Counted from the first letter of the stretch, positions 1 to 7,405 are shown. The stretch: 7,954 nt of DNA from JAVBOP01 sp031550405 (GCA_031550405.1 JAVBOP010000004.1:1-7954), one strand, 5' to 3'. Numbers and translations: made by a program. The notes: generated by a model not told the origin, from the letters alone.

Positions 1-118
1 GATTATCGACCGAACCATCCATACCGCCACTACCGCCGTCCGTACAACCCGCAGCTGCCAAGCATAGCCCAAACATAACCGCCAGCATTGGCGGCCATTT
101 CAAAATTTTTGTCTTCAT
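1..118 (-). CDS. Putative lipoprotein, N-terminal part only (cut by window edge)
   Basis: Reading the minus strand from the ATG at 116-118 gives 39 codons to the window edge. The N-terminus is a bacterial lipoprotein signal: MKTKI with two early lysines, a hydrophobic stretch of about residues 11-23, then AAAGC with the candidate lipidated Cys at residue 25. This is followed by TDGGSGG, a polar Gly/Ser-rich tether typical after the acylated Cys. The -3 position is Ala rather than the preferred Leu, so the lipobox is acceptable but not ideal. The start is supported by GGAGG (123-127 in plus coordinates) 4 nt upstream. The next residues (MDGSVDN) give no family. By inference the product is anchored to a membrane from the periplasmic side or exported to the surface; its function cannot be known from this fragment. 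It lies downstream of the giant T9SS gene on the same strand, but a terminator and a 600-bp gap separate them, so it probably uses its own promoter (see 390-421). Confidence 0.8.
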   Translation of the reverse strand, partial: MKTKILKWPPMLAVMFGLCLAAAGCTDGGSGGMDGSVDN

Positions 119-246
119 AAGACCTCCATTTTTAAATAAAATAGTTTGAAAAATTGTTGTTTAAATTTGTAACGCATAATATGCCTCAATTAATTAATAT
201 TTTTTAATAAACTATATCGTTGTTGGTTGTAATTGAAAGTTGTTTT

Positions 247-293
247 GCAGCAGAACAGTGAAAGGTATTTGTGTATGTTCACTATTCTGCCGC
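247..293 (-). other. 16-bp RNA hairpin in the lipoprotein leader region
   Basis: Arms 247-262 and 278-293 are inverted repeats, with a 15-nt loop at 263-277. On the plus strand 14 of 16 positions pair, with mismatches at 249/291 (A-C) and 256/284 (C-A). In the complementary, minus-strand RNA the same two positions become U-G and G-U pairs, so the stem is uninterrupted only in that transcript. That asymmetry suggests the structure is made in minus-strand RNA, which is also the orientation of the candidate promoter at 390-421. No U-tract follows it, so it is not an intrinsic terminator. It could be a leader stabiliser, a regulatory element, or part of a small RNA. Confidence 0.5.
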
Positions 294-389
294 TATTGCT
301 CTTCGATTTCCTGTATCTCCATTTTCCTTGTTTTAAATTTCTATTAATTCTTTGTAACTGTTTTTTTGATAATTGCAACGATTACATTC

Positions 390-421
390 CAAACATAACA
401 TATTTTTATTTTACCACCAAA
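390..421 (-). promoter_or_regulatory. Bacteroidetes-type promoter, minus strand
   Basis: On the minus strand, TTTG (plus 418-421) and TATGTTTG (plus 390-397) are separated by 20 bp (398-417). TATGTTTG matches the Bacteroidetes -7 consensus TAnnTTTG at every fixed position. TTTG matches the -33 box, and the spacing is close to that reported for the group. Transcription would start near 383 and run toward the lipoprotein gene, giving a leader of roughly 265 nt that includes the hairpin at 247-293. The region is AT-rich, so chance matches to the short boxes are possible. Confidence 0.5.
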
Positions 422-486
422 CTATTTTTTTAATTTATTTTATTTTTTTTTGAGACGGGGATGCGGGAGTTATGAATATTTTTTCA

Positions 487-584
487 TAATGCCACCCCTT
501 CTGGGAAGAGGAATGTATAACATTATGTAAATATTGGTAGTTACATGATTCTCTTCTTGTAGATGAAGTGCTTATGTGGCATTA
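487..584. repeat. Nested inverted-repeat element, intergenic
   Basis: TAATGCCAC (487-495) and GTGGCATTA (576-584) form a perfect 9-bp outer inverted repeat. Inside it, GAAGAG (505-510) faces CTCTTC (551-556). At the centre 522-530 faces 541-549, with one position that is a U-G pair in plus-strand RNA and a 10-nt loop. A small CCC-TTCT-GGG stem (496-505) competes on the left side. The three helices are nested, so the 98-nt unit can fold into one branched or bulged rod. No open reading frame, U-tract or obvious flanking target duplication goes with it. It could be an unrecognised structured RNA or a relic of a small non-autonomous element. Confidence 0.35.
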
Positions 585-625
585 CATATTAATGGATATA
601 TAAAATAGCGATAACAGCATACACA

Positions 626-667
626 AAAAAAATCATCTATAAAATAAAATTCATAGATGATTTTTTT
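626..667. terminator. Bidirectional intrinsic terminator
   Basis: AAAAAAATCATCTAT (626-640) and its exact reverse complement (653-667) form a perfect 15-bp stem around a 12-nt loop (641-652). Read on the minus strand, the transcript of the giant gene reaches this about 53 nt after its TAA stop (720-722) and meets a stem ending in a seven-U tract. The A/T symmetry means it would also work for plus-strand transcripts. The TCATCTAT core is short and weak in GC, but the perfect pairing plus U-tract is typical of AT-rich genomes. It separates the giant gene from the lipoprotein gene. Confidence 0.8.
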
Positions 668-719
668 ATTGAGCGGTTATCAAAGCGGGCAACACCTCTC
701 TCTCCTGTACAACACGCAT

Positions 720-3700
720 TTATCTTGTTATGGTGAGCTCCCGCAAGGTATTGAGTTTAGATGACTTAAAATACATAAAATATTTAGCTGAGGGTAAGCC
801 GGCAATATCAATAGATAGCTTATGCACACCTGCACCCAATTGCATGTTCTGATAAATATTTTTAATAGTTCTGCCAGACATATCAAGTATTGATAGGCTT
901 ACCTCATCATAATCCGGCACAGTTATATATACCTGCGTTGAATTTTGCGCCGGGTTCGGGTATGGATTTTCTATGTTATAGCCTGCAGGCAATTCTTCGT
1001 CTATACTGCCATTTGCCTTGATTCTAAACAGCTTGCCTCTTCCATATTCCATAGTTTCATCGCCCTGATACAAAGCACGAAACATTGCCTGATCTGTCTC
1101 TATATCAGGCACTAACCAGCTTATTAATAAATCACTTGCAACAGTATTAGCCTCTACCCTGCTCCATGTATTGCCGCCATCCAATGTCAAATCCAAATCA
1201 AATATATCAACATCCTTCGTTGACCATTTAACCTTGTAAGCCTTACCTGCATACAGCACTTCCTTCAATTTAGGCGTTGTAAATACAAGGCTGCCGTTAA
1301 GAATTTTAAATATGCCTGTTCGTGCTATTTCCACACCATTGCCGCATTCCATCATGCGCAACATAGCTGTGCGAGTGGTTATTTTGGGCAATGTCCAGCT
1401 GGTTTGCGTTAAATTTGCAGCATGTTGTCCCTGTATGCCTGTCCACGTTGCACCCGCATCGTCCGAGAATTCGAACTGCACACAGTCTGCAGCTTCACAT
1501 TGCCATTTGATAGTTGTCTTTGCGCCACCCGTATATGGCTCTGTAGCGGCATAAGGCTCTAATATATAGCCAAATGGTGCAGTTATGGCAAACACATCGT
1601 CGCTTCTATCCATCTCTATGCCAGTTGCTGCATCAAGTATGCGAATTAAACAGGAATTAGATGTATAATTTGGAGTAATCCATTCATAATTCAATACATT
1701 AGCACTAACAGCCTCATCATTTAGCCTTACCCAGCTTGTGCCTGCATTGTTTGAAAACTCAAACCAGATGCCCGCCTTCCCTATAGCAGTCCATGCAATA
1801 TTCTGATTCTTATTCTGCGAGTACTTTTCACCACCATTAGGCGATGTAATTTTTACCGAATACATCACTATCGGCGCTATAGGATGCCATGTGCCGTTAT
1901 CCGTAACGTTATAGCCTTTTGTGGTTAAAACCGCTTTGCTCTCATGCCAGTCGAATGCTATAACTCCTTGATTTTCAATCACTTTAAAGCGAAGTGTGCC
2001 AAGATATGTTTTCTCATCAGGCACATTTATGCCGCCAATATTAGCATAAGCGTCATAGTCAATCTCAATAGTGCGGATATTGCCGTAGTTTTCGCCTTGC
2101 TTATGCGGTGCGGATTGCAGCTTTAGATAGCCGTTGTTTGGCATTTGATTATCCAAATTGCTATAATCAAAGGTCGAATTAAATAAGACATCCTCCTGCC
2201 CTGTCAGCTTCTGAAAATCAAGCACGCTGCTATTGTATGACACGGCAAATGTACAGTTGGCAGGTGCAAACGCATCTCCATTATTTTTAATATACATACT
2301 CAACTCTACATAGCCATCGTCAAAGTATTTTGGCTCGGCATATACATCATAATTGAAAGCTGCCAAAAGTCTATTATTGGGTTTGCCATATACTATATTG
2401 ATTTCGACAGGCTCAATCACCTGTGTATTCAAATCACTATTTATTAATTTTTTTTCATAATCATTGCTGTCATTATGAGTTTTAGAAGTGTTTGCTATTA
2501 TATTCTCTACATCCACTTTGCCTGTCGGCATTGTAACATCATATAATGACGATACCTTACCATAATTTCTATCAACTATTGTGCGGTCTATGGCATTGAC
2601 ATATTTATCGCCCGTAACATCGGAGCGAGGGCTAATCAAGCCTTCCTCCTGACGCACAATAACTCTGTCGGCAGCATTAATCATCTTGTCCTGATTAACA
2701 TCGCCAGCAACCATTGCAGCAAGGCTATTCGTTGCAAGAGATGCACCACCATTATATATTAGTCCTGTCGTGGAATATCTATCAATATCATTTTTGGGAC
2801 TATTAACCGCAGTACCTTTAGCCGTAAAATAATTGCCCGCCCAAGGTTTAGTATTGGCATTAGGCAACACATTATTATCGACGCCATTCCAGCTTAAGAA
2901 ATCCCAGCCTGATTCGATATCCCATGTACTCGAAATATCGCCTGTGAATTGGAATGGCACAGGATAACGGGACATTACAGGCAGATGATTGATATGCTCG
3001 ACAAGCAGCCAATAATAGCCGTCAGTAACATCGGTGAAGACAAAATTGACATTGCCAAAACGCAGATTGCCTTTATTCATATTAACAGGATCTCTATCGC
3101 TAAAGCCGTATTTTGATTCGGCACTTCCCACGCGGCTGCCTATTTCACCAGAATTATCCTTGAATAATGTAATACGCAACCCACCTTGTTCATAACTTGT
3201 AGCAAGATTATTCACGGATTTGCCGCTTATATTGCCATTATGATAGCCTTCAAGCATAACACGTGTATTGAAATTGCTTGTAGGTGTAATTGTAAATAAA
3301 GGTCCTTCGGAAAGTATTAATTTTTTTTCATTATTTATAGTATAACTGCCTGTCAATCTGAATCTTGCATTAGTCAATGATGGCGATAATGGTCCCTGGT
3401 CATTGAAATTAGCATCTTTATTAACATCGGGGTCAGCAATAGAGGCATCTAATGACAGAGCTATATATGTATCATTCGATGTTATTTTTGATAAATATCT
3501 ATCGCCTTGTGCCATTTTTATGGAATTAAATTTATTGCCGCTCCAATATAAACTGCCTACATATTGATATGGCTGAATGACATTGCCGCCACCTCCGCGT
3601 ATAGAGTATTCAAGCGATGGCGGGTCTTTTTTAGCTTCACCGGGAGTGAAATTCAAACCATCATAATTCAAGCCAACCCAACGCACGCGTACATCAGGAT

Positions 3701-6700
3701 TGGTATTAGCAACCGACTGCCGAAATATAGGCTCAACTAATTTGACAAACGGCATAAACGGCACATACTTAACAGGAGTACCGAAATTGCGAAGCAGTAC
3801 ATTATTATTGGGTGATTTGGCAACAGCACGACTGACGCCGTCTATCACAAACGCCCCGCCATCCATGCTAAATGTGGAATGCAGATTCTGCTTATATGCG
3901 TTTTGCAAGTTATCCGTAGTTGCTGACTGTGCAGATTGTATAAACACAGTTAGCGGTGTAGGCTCTTCGCCTGCAATAGACAGATTATTAGGCAGACCAC
4001 TCCAGAAACGAATCTCCTTAAATTCACCAACAAAACTTCGTGCCGACTCAAGGAGGTTAGCAGGTTTATAGCCTATATATAGAGGATATTCATTAAGCCC
4101 GTTTAATTGTATGGAGCTCGTGAAATTAGACGCCGTTTTGCCTGCACCCTGCACTACCCCATCTATATAAAAACGTGCTTCAGATATATTGTCTTTATTA
4201 TTCTTAATAAACAGAATGCCTACATGTGTCCAAGTGCTGTCGTTTTGCACAGAATTAGGACGGGTAATAACATGGTCTGTGCCTGTACGCGCAGTATGCC
4301 AATTGCCATCTTTATCTTCCAGCACAAACGATAGCGTGCCATCTGTATGCAGGCGCAGGGAATAGTGCATTTTGCCGTCTGTACCGGGGCTTGTTTTTTC
4401 AATGAGAGGCAAGTATACCTCCGCATCAGTCGGAAAACGGTATGGCTTAATCCATGCCTCCATATAAGCATAATTAGAATTGATATTCATGCCTTCTTTC
4501 GGTGCAATCTGCAATCTTGTGCCTTCTACCAAACTCAAACCGAAATAAGGTGCAATATTAAACTCATCTGATATGCTGTATAAATTCGTCTGTCCATTTG
4601 CCTGTGTACCGCTAATGCGCATTATGGCTTTTTTGGCGTAAGGCGTTATAGTACGCAAGTTAGCGTTGGCATTATTATTTTGATATGGCTGCCATATAGC
4701 CTGCCCTGTTTCCGCATCCGGAGCATTATTACCGCCAAATTCAATACCTGCAGGACTTTTAGCAAAATGCCACGTTGCACCATTATCAAGGCTATATTCC
4801 ACCTCAATATCCTTTGATGCCGTTTTGGCTATATCGCCTAACCCATAAGAAACCCAACGTATTACAAAATTATCATTCTCCTTATTGAGCACACCGGCGT
4901 CTTTTGCAGGCGAGGATATTCTAACATGCGGCTTATCAGGACGATACACTGCCACACCGGCATGATCATCAAGCATTAACAGGGTATTGCCTGGTTTACT
5001 ATATAATATATTGGTAATTTCGACAGGCTCTATTTCCTGTATATGCAAGTTCCCTGAGCTTGTCGAAGGGAAGTATTTCCCTATTATAAAGGACTGTATA
5101 TTCCCCGTTTCCATAGTGGTGGACGCAAAGCGGACGGAATGTTTATCTATATTACCATTTATTAAAAAATATTCATAATTGTTATGCTTATCGTGATTGT
5201 CAGTATATGTCTTACTTTGCACTGCAACAACATTATATACACTATGTACTACAGGGGTAACAGGCAATACTGCATCATCATAGAATATGGCATCATCGCG
5301 GCCTTTTTGATAATCTGGATTTATTGCCATATCTACAAGGCTGCCTTCAAATGGATAATATAGCTCCAAGCCTTTCTTCACATCGTCATAACTGGTTATA
5401 GAATCTGGACGATTGATGCCTGGCGCATAAGCCCGTATCTGCTCCTGCGTCAATGCCGTACGCCATACCTGCACGCCTTTAATGCCTGTATTCAAGAACC
5501 TGTCAGCTGATATTGTGCCATTTGGATTGACGCCAATCCATACAGGATGCTCAGTTACAAGCATTCTAATATCGTTGGCATTATCATTTATAACCTGATC
5601 GACAAGCTCTCCATTGACAAATAATGAAATGGTGTTGTCTTTAACAGTTGCAGCAAGATGTACCCAATTTTGTGAATGCTCCTCGCTAAGCGGTTCAACA
5701 GCCGAAACAGCTGTCAATATATCCCTATCATAAGCCTCACATATTCCTATATACCGCTTGGTATTTACAAGTGCATTGGAGTCGCCGCGATTAAGTATCT
5801 CGCGGGCACGAAATGCAGGAATGCGCCCATTCTTCAAATATAACATCCATGCACCTTCATTAGAGCCAAATACAGGCGTAGCACCCGGTCCCCCACTTGA
5901 TGCAATGATAGCAGGTTCAACATCGTTAGTATTTGGATATGCGTTAAGATTAACCCATGCAGCAACAGTTAATTGCGTTGAATTGCTAAATGTTGAAGTA
6001 GTTTTAAGATATTGCGTCGTGCCGTTAAGCTGCAAAAAGAAAAGACGCCCTAATATGAGCCTTCCCTTGTTTATATCATATATGTTGCTTGCTAATCTAT
6101 TGGTTACAGGCATTGCAACATCGCCATCAAGCATTGTTATTTTCAGCTTTGCCTGCTCGGAACGCGATGTGAAAAATGTATTTTTTGCCCATATTACGCG
6201 CAATGGCTGCCTGAATGTAGCACCGTCTAATTTTGCACCAGTCATTGTAGATATTATATATCCCGTAGCCGCTTTCGATTCAAACAGTTCGCCGCTCTTA
6301 TGATTGGCACTTTTGGCAGCTGTACTTGCATTTTTATCTGTTTCCACCGTTCGACCTATTTCAAGCCATGTTGCACCATTATCCAAAGAATATTCAAATA
6401 TATAGGCAAGGTCTTCATCAACCGTGCCGGCAGTTCCTGAAGGAATGGTATATAAGGCAGGATTGATACTGCGTTCAAAATATATCGGATAACCTGAATT
6501 GGCATACTCGCCTGTCAGAAAATTGTAATTGCCGTCACGGTCTATCACCGATTTATCATCTTTTGCCGACAGAAATGTAATGCCAATAATTTTATAATCG
6601 CTTGGCGGATCAATAAAGCTGATTTTTGATTTTATATCATTGCCATTATAATCGAAAACACGCACATCGCCGGGCAACGTATTTTTACTCCAGCTAATAT

Positions 6701-7184
6701 TAGCCAAATCTGTCTCACTCGGATTGCCAATAATCGACAATGTCAGCTTGCCTATAAAACTTCCACGGCCTGTTGAATCTGGAAGCAGACCCAATTCGCC
6801 AAGCCTTTCATGCGTAACCTCCAATGAATAATAGCCATTAGAATATGAAGCCGAAGCCAATGCAGCATAGCCGTTCATTGCATTATATTGTGAAGTTATA
6901 GTCCGTACGGGACTTGTAGAATTGGCATCAAAGCCTGTCAGCGAGTCGGTTTGAGTAAGATTTTGGTTCGATGCAGGCGTGAAAAAGGAAGTATTATATT
7001 GAATAACAAGTGAAGCATTACCCGTTTTCACAGCATTTTTATTGACCGTTTTTGCCCATATTTCTACAATTATCTGGTCGTATGCACGGCGTGGATTCAG
7101 TGTAAATTCGTAATCCTGCGCAAATACTGGCATAGCAGGCAATTGCAACAAAAAAAACAGTAAAAATATTTTAATTTTTGTCAT
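720..7184 (-). CDS. Giant modular T9SS-secreted surface protein with two LamG domains, dockerin and cohesin-like domains
   Basis: The protein has 2154 residues from the ATG at 7182-7184, chosen because it begins the signal peptide (MTKIK, hydrophobic core, PVFA/Q cleavage near residue 22) and has AGAGG 6 nt upstream. Modules by eye: cohesin-like beta domain about 23-193; Ig-like with SLDNGATW (266-273) about 197-371; LamG-type jelly roll about 383-586; Ig-like 752-878 (SLDNGATW again); second LamG 879-1066; Ig-like 1144-1301; beta domain 1306-1480 of the kind that precedes dockerins; type I dockerin 1492-1544 (DVNQDKMINAAD and DVTGDKYVNAID calcium loops); second cohesin-like domain about 1606-1770; three tandem Kre9/KNH-like Ig modules 1776-2059 (SNNAGTSW, SDDAGATW, LDGGNTW); T9SS type A sorting domain about 2065-2154 (NPYPNPAQN, SLSILDMSGR, GLPSAKYFMYF, basic C-terminus). 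It should cross the outer membrane by T9SS and be attached to the surface or released. No catalytic motif is visible; adhesion, carbohydrate binding or scaffolding is inferred from LamG and dockerin/cohesin folds. Two linkers hold a duplicated insert (see repeats). Confidence 0.93.
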   Translation of the reverse strand: MTKIKIFLLFFLLQLPAMPVFAQDYEFTLNPRRAYDQIIVEIWAKTVNKNAVKTGNASLVIQYNTSFFTPASNQNLTQTDSLTGFDANSTSPVRTITSQYNAMNGYAALASASYSNGYYSLEVTHERLGELGLLPDSTGRGSFIGKLTLSIIGNPSETDLANISWSKNTLPGDVRVFDYNGNDIKSKISFIDPPSDYKIIGITFLSAKDDKSVIDRDGNYNFLTGEYANSGYPIYFERSINPALYTIPSGTAGTVDEDLAYIFEYSLDNGATWLEIGRTVETDKNASTAAKSANHKSGELFESKAATGYIISTMTGAKLDGATFRQPLRVIWAKNTFFTSRSEQAKLKITMLDGDVAMPVTNRLASNIYDINKGRLILGRLFFLQLNGTTQYLKTTSTFSNSTQLTVAAWVNLNAYPNTNDVEPAIIASSGGPGATPVFGSNEGAWMLYLKNGRIPAFRAREILNRGDSNALVNTKRYIGICEAYDRDILTAVSAVEPLSEEHSQNWVHLAATVKDNTISLFVNGELVDQVINDNANDIRMLVTEHPVWIGVNPNGTISADRFLNTGIKGVQVWRTALTQEQIRAYAPGINRPDSITSYDDVKKGLELYYPFEGSLVDMAINPDYQKGRDDAIFYDDAVLPVTPVVHSVYNVVAVQSKTYTDNHDKHNNYEYFLINGNIDKHSVRFASTTMETGNIQSFIIGKYFPSTSSGNLHIQEIEPVEITNILYSKPGNTLLMLDDHAGVAVYRPDKPHVRISSPAKDAGVLNKENDNFVIRWVSYGLGDIAKTASKDIEVEYSLDNGATWHFAKSPAGIEFGGNNAPDAETGQAIWQPYQNNNANANLRTITPYAKKAIMRISGTQANGQTNLYSISDEFNIAPYFGLSLVEGTRLQIAPKEGMNINSNYAYMEAWIKPYRFPTDAEVYLPLIEKTSPGTDGKMHYSLRLHTDGTLSFVLEDKDGNWHTARTGTDHVITRPNSVQNDSTWTHVGILFIKNNKDNISEARFYIDGVVQGAGKTASNFTSSIQLNGLNEYPLYIGYKPANLLESARSFVGEFKEIRFWSGLPNNLSIAGEEPTPLTVFIQSAQSATTDNLQNAYKQNLHSTFSMDGGAFVIDGVSRAVAKSPNNNVLLRNFGTPVKYVPFMPFVKLVEPIFRQSVANTNPDVRVRWVGLNYDGLNFTPGEAKKDPPSLEYSIRGGGGNVIQPYQYVGSLYWSGNKFNSIKMAQGDRYLSKITSNDTYIALSLDASIADPDVNKDANFNDQGPLSPSLTNARFRLTGSYTINNEKKLILSEGPLFTITPTSNFNTRVMLEGYHNGNISGKSVNNLATSYEQGGLRITLFKDNSGEIGSRVGSAESKYGFSDRDPVNMNKGNLRFGNVNFVFTDVTDGYYWLLVEHINHLPVMSRYPVPFQFTGDISSTWDIESGWDFLSWNGVDNNVLPNANTKPWAGNYFTAKGTAVNSPKNDIDRYSTTGLIYNGGASLATNSLAAMVAGDVNQDKMINAADRVIVRQEEGLISPRSDVTGDKYVNAIDRTIVDRNYGKVSSLYDVTMPTGKVDVENIIANTSKTHNDSNDYEKKLINSDLNTQVIEPVEINIVYGKPNNRLLAAFNYDVYAEPKYFDDGYVELSMYIKNNGDAFAPANCTFAVSYNSSVLDFQKLTGQEDVLFNSTFDYSNLDNQMPNNGYLKLQSAPHKQGENYGNIRTIEIDYDAYANIGGINVPDEKTYLGTLRFKVIENQGVIAFDWHESKAVLTTKGYNVTDNGTWHPIAPIVMYSVKITSPNGGEKYSQNKNQNIAWTAIGKAGIWFEFSNNAGTSWVRLNDEAVSANVLNYEWITPNYTSNSCLIRILDAATGIEMDRSDDVFAITAPFGYILEPYAATEPYTGGAKTTIKWQCEAADCVQFEFSDDAGATWTGIQGQHAANLTQTSWTLPKITTRTAMLRMMECGNGVEIARTGIFKILNGSLVFTTPKLKEVLYAGKAYKVKWSTKDVDIFDLDLTLDGGNTWSRVEANTVASDLLISWLVPDIETDQAMFRALYQGDETMEYGRGKLFRIKANGSIDEELPAGYNIENPYPNPAQNSTQVYITVPDYDEVSLSILDMSGRTIKNIYQNMQLGAGVHKLSIDIAGLPSAKYFMYFKSSKLNTLRELTITR
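2364..2501 (-). repeat. Coding insert repeat, short copy (46 codons), between dockerin and second cohesin-like domain
   Basis: This covers residues 1562-1607 of the giant protein. It shares two blocks with the segment at 4977-5231. The first is SKT, then D and ND, YE and LIN; the second is QVIEPVEI followed by N-I-Y-KP-N-LL spacing. At the DNA level both copies contain the identical ATTTCGACAGGCTC (2401-2414 here, 5017-5030 there), and similar sequence continues on both sides, such as ATATTG before and CCTGT after. The short copy lacks the 36-residue middle part and the second palindrome arm present in the long copy. It occupies a linker and interrupts no recognisable domain. Confidence 0.65.
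4977..5231 (-). repeat. Coding insert repeat, long copy (85 codons), between first LamG and second Ig module
   Basis: This covers residues 652-736 of the giant protein. It starts VVAVQSKTYT and ends near KPGNTLL. The flanking blocks match the short copy at 2364-2501: by eye about 11 of 23 positions in the first block and about 15 of 22 in the second. Between them lie 36 additional residues that include FPSTSSGN. The equivalent linker after the second LamG (residues about 1067-1143) has no such block, which supports insertion rather than an ancestral part of the LamG-Ig unit. The similarity is clear but diverged, so this is not a recent duplication. Confidence 0.65.
5019..5067. repeat. REP-like palindrome translated in frame
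   Basis: TTCGACAGGCTC (5019-5030) pairs with GAGCTTGTCGAA (5056-5067) over 12 positions, one of which is a G-T wobble (5026/5060), around a 25-nt spacer. TTCCCT (5050-5055) and AGGGAA (5067-5072) give a second stem, and AGGGAA can pair instead with TTCCCT at 5077-5082. The three stems are alternatives of one another. On the minus strand one arm is read TCG-ACA-AGC-TCA-GG (STSSG) and the other GAG-CCT-GTC-GAA (EPVE). From memory, this TTCGACAAGCTCAGG-type core occurs as a dispersed palindromic repeat in many bacterial genomes; that was not searched here. Confidence 0.6.
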
Positions 7185-7190
7185 AACATT

Positions 7191-7195
7191 CCTCT
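7191..7195 (-). promoter_or_regulatory. Ribosome binding site that fixes the giant gene's start
   Basis: The minus strand reads AGAGG, six bases, then ATG (7182-7184). The alternative ATG at 7239-7241 has no purine-rich site before it and would add 19 basic and aromatic residues in front of a complete signal peptide. The downstream start is therefore preferred. Confidence 0.7.
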
Positions 7196-7257
7196 TATGG
7201 TAACTAAATATATATCGTCTATTTCTACCGAAACTAAACATTACTCAATTAGCATAC

Positions 7258-7290
7258 CAAAAATTTTCGTGCCATTATCCCCCACTCAAA
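7258..7290 (-). promoter_or_regulatory. Candidate promoter of the giant gene
   Basis: On the minus strand TTTG (plus 7287-7290) is followed after 21 bp by AATTTTTG (plus 7258-7265). This differs from the Bacteroidetes -7 consensus TAnnTTTG only at the first base. Transcription would start near 7251, leaving a 5' leader of about 65 nt. A TATAAT-like string a little further upstream on the same strand (plus about 7301-7306) is a competing candidate. The region is AT-rich and this is a pattern match only. Confidence 0.27.
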
Positions 7291-7405
7291 GCAAAAAACA
7301 TTATAAGCAATACAATGAAGCTGTTTATGTGTGAAAATATTTTTGATATTTAGGTATAACTACTGACGGAGAGTCTGTTAATTTCTATCAATTAATTTCT
7401 TAGAA

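Noticed and set aside
144..169. Plus-strand TTTG and TAAATTTG resembling a promoter
   Set aside because: The spacing is only 14 bp, shorter than functional Bacteroidetes promoters, and no plus-strand gene follows.
190..378. 62-codon minus-strand open frame in the intergenic region
   Set aside because: It needs a TTG start only a few bases after the predicted transcription start, has no ribosome binding site, is rich in Lys/Asn/Ser as expected from A/T-rich DNA, and resembles no family I know.
233..433. 66-codon plus-strand open frame rich in Phe and Leu
   Set aside because: The hydrophobic composition follows from T-rich DNA; there is no ribosome binding site, and it overlaps the leader hairpin and promoter on the other strand.
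505..516. Shared string AAGAGGAATGT between the intergenic region and the giant gene's ribosome binding site region
   Set aside because: It is too short, in opposite orientation, and the bases beyond it diverge at once, so no relic of a gene start can be claimed.
5599..5609. TCGACAAGCTC inside the first LamG domain, identical to part of the REP-like core
   Set aside because: It encodes the ELVD of the ordinary LamG strand NGELVDQ, has no opposing arm and no flanking similarity to the two inserts, so it is most likely coincidence.
7185..7241. Nineteen-residue N-terminal extension of the giant protein from the ATG at 7239-7241
   Set aside because: It places a basic, aromatic-rich stretch before a complete signal peptide, has no ribosome binding site, and the downstream ATG has AGAGG at good spacing.
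7330..7405. Left inverted repeat of the insertion sequence
   Set aside because: The right end is outside the window, so no pair can be matched, and no string here is clearly an ISAs1 terminus.
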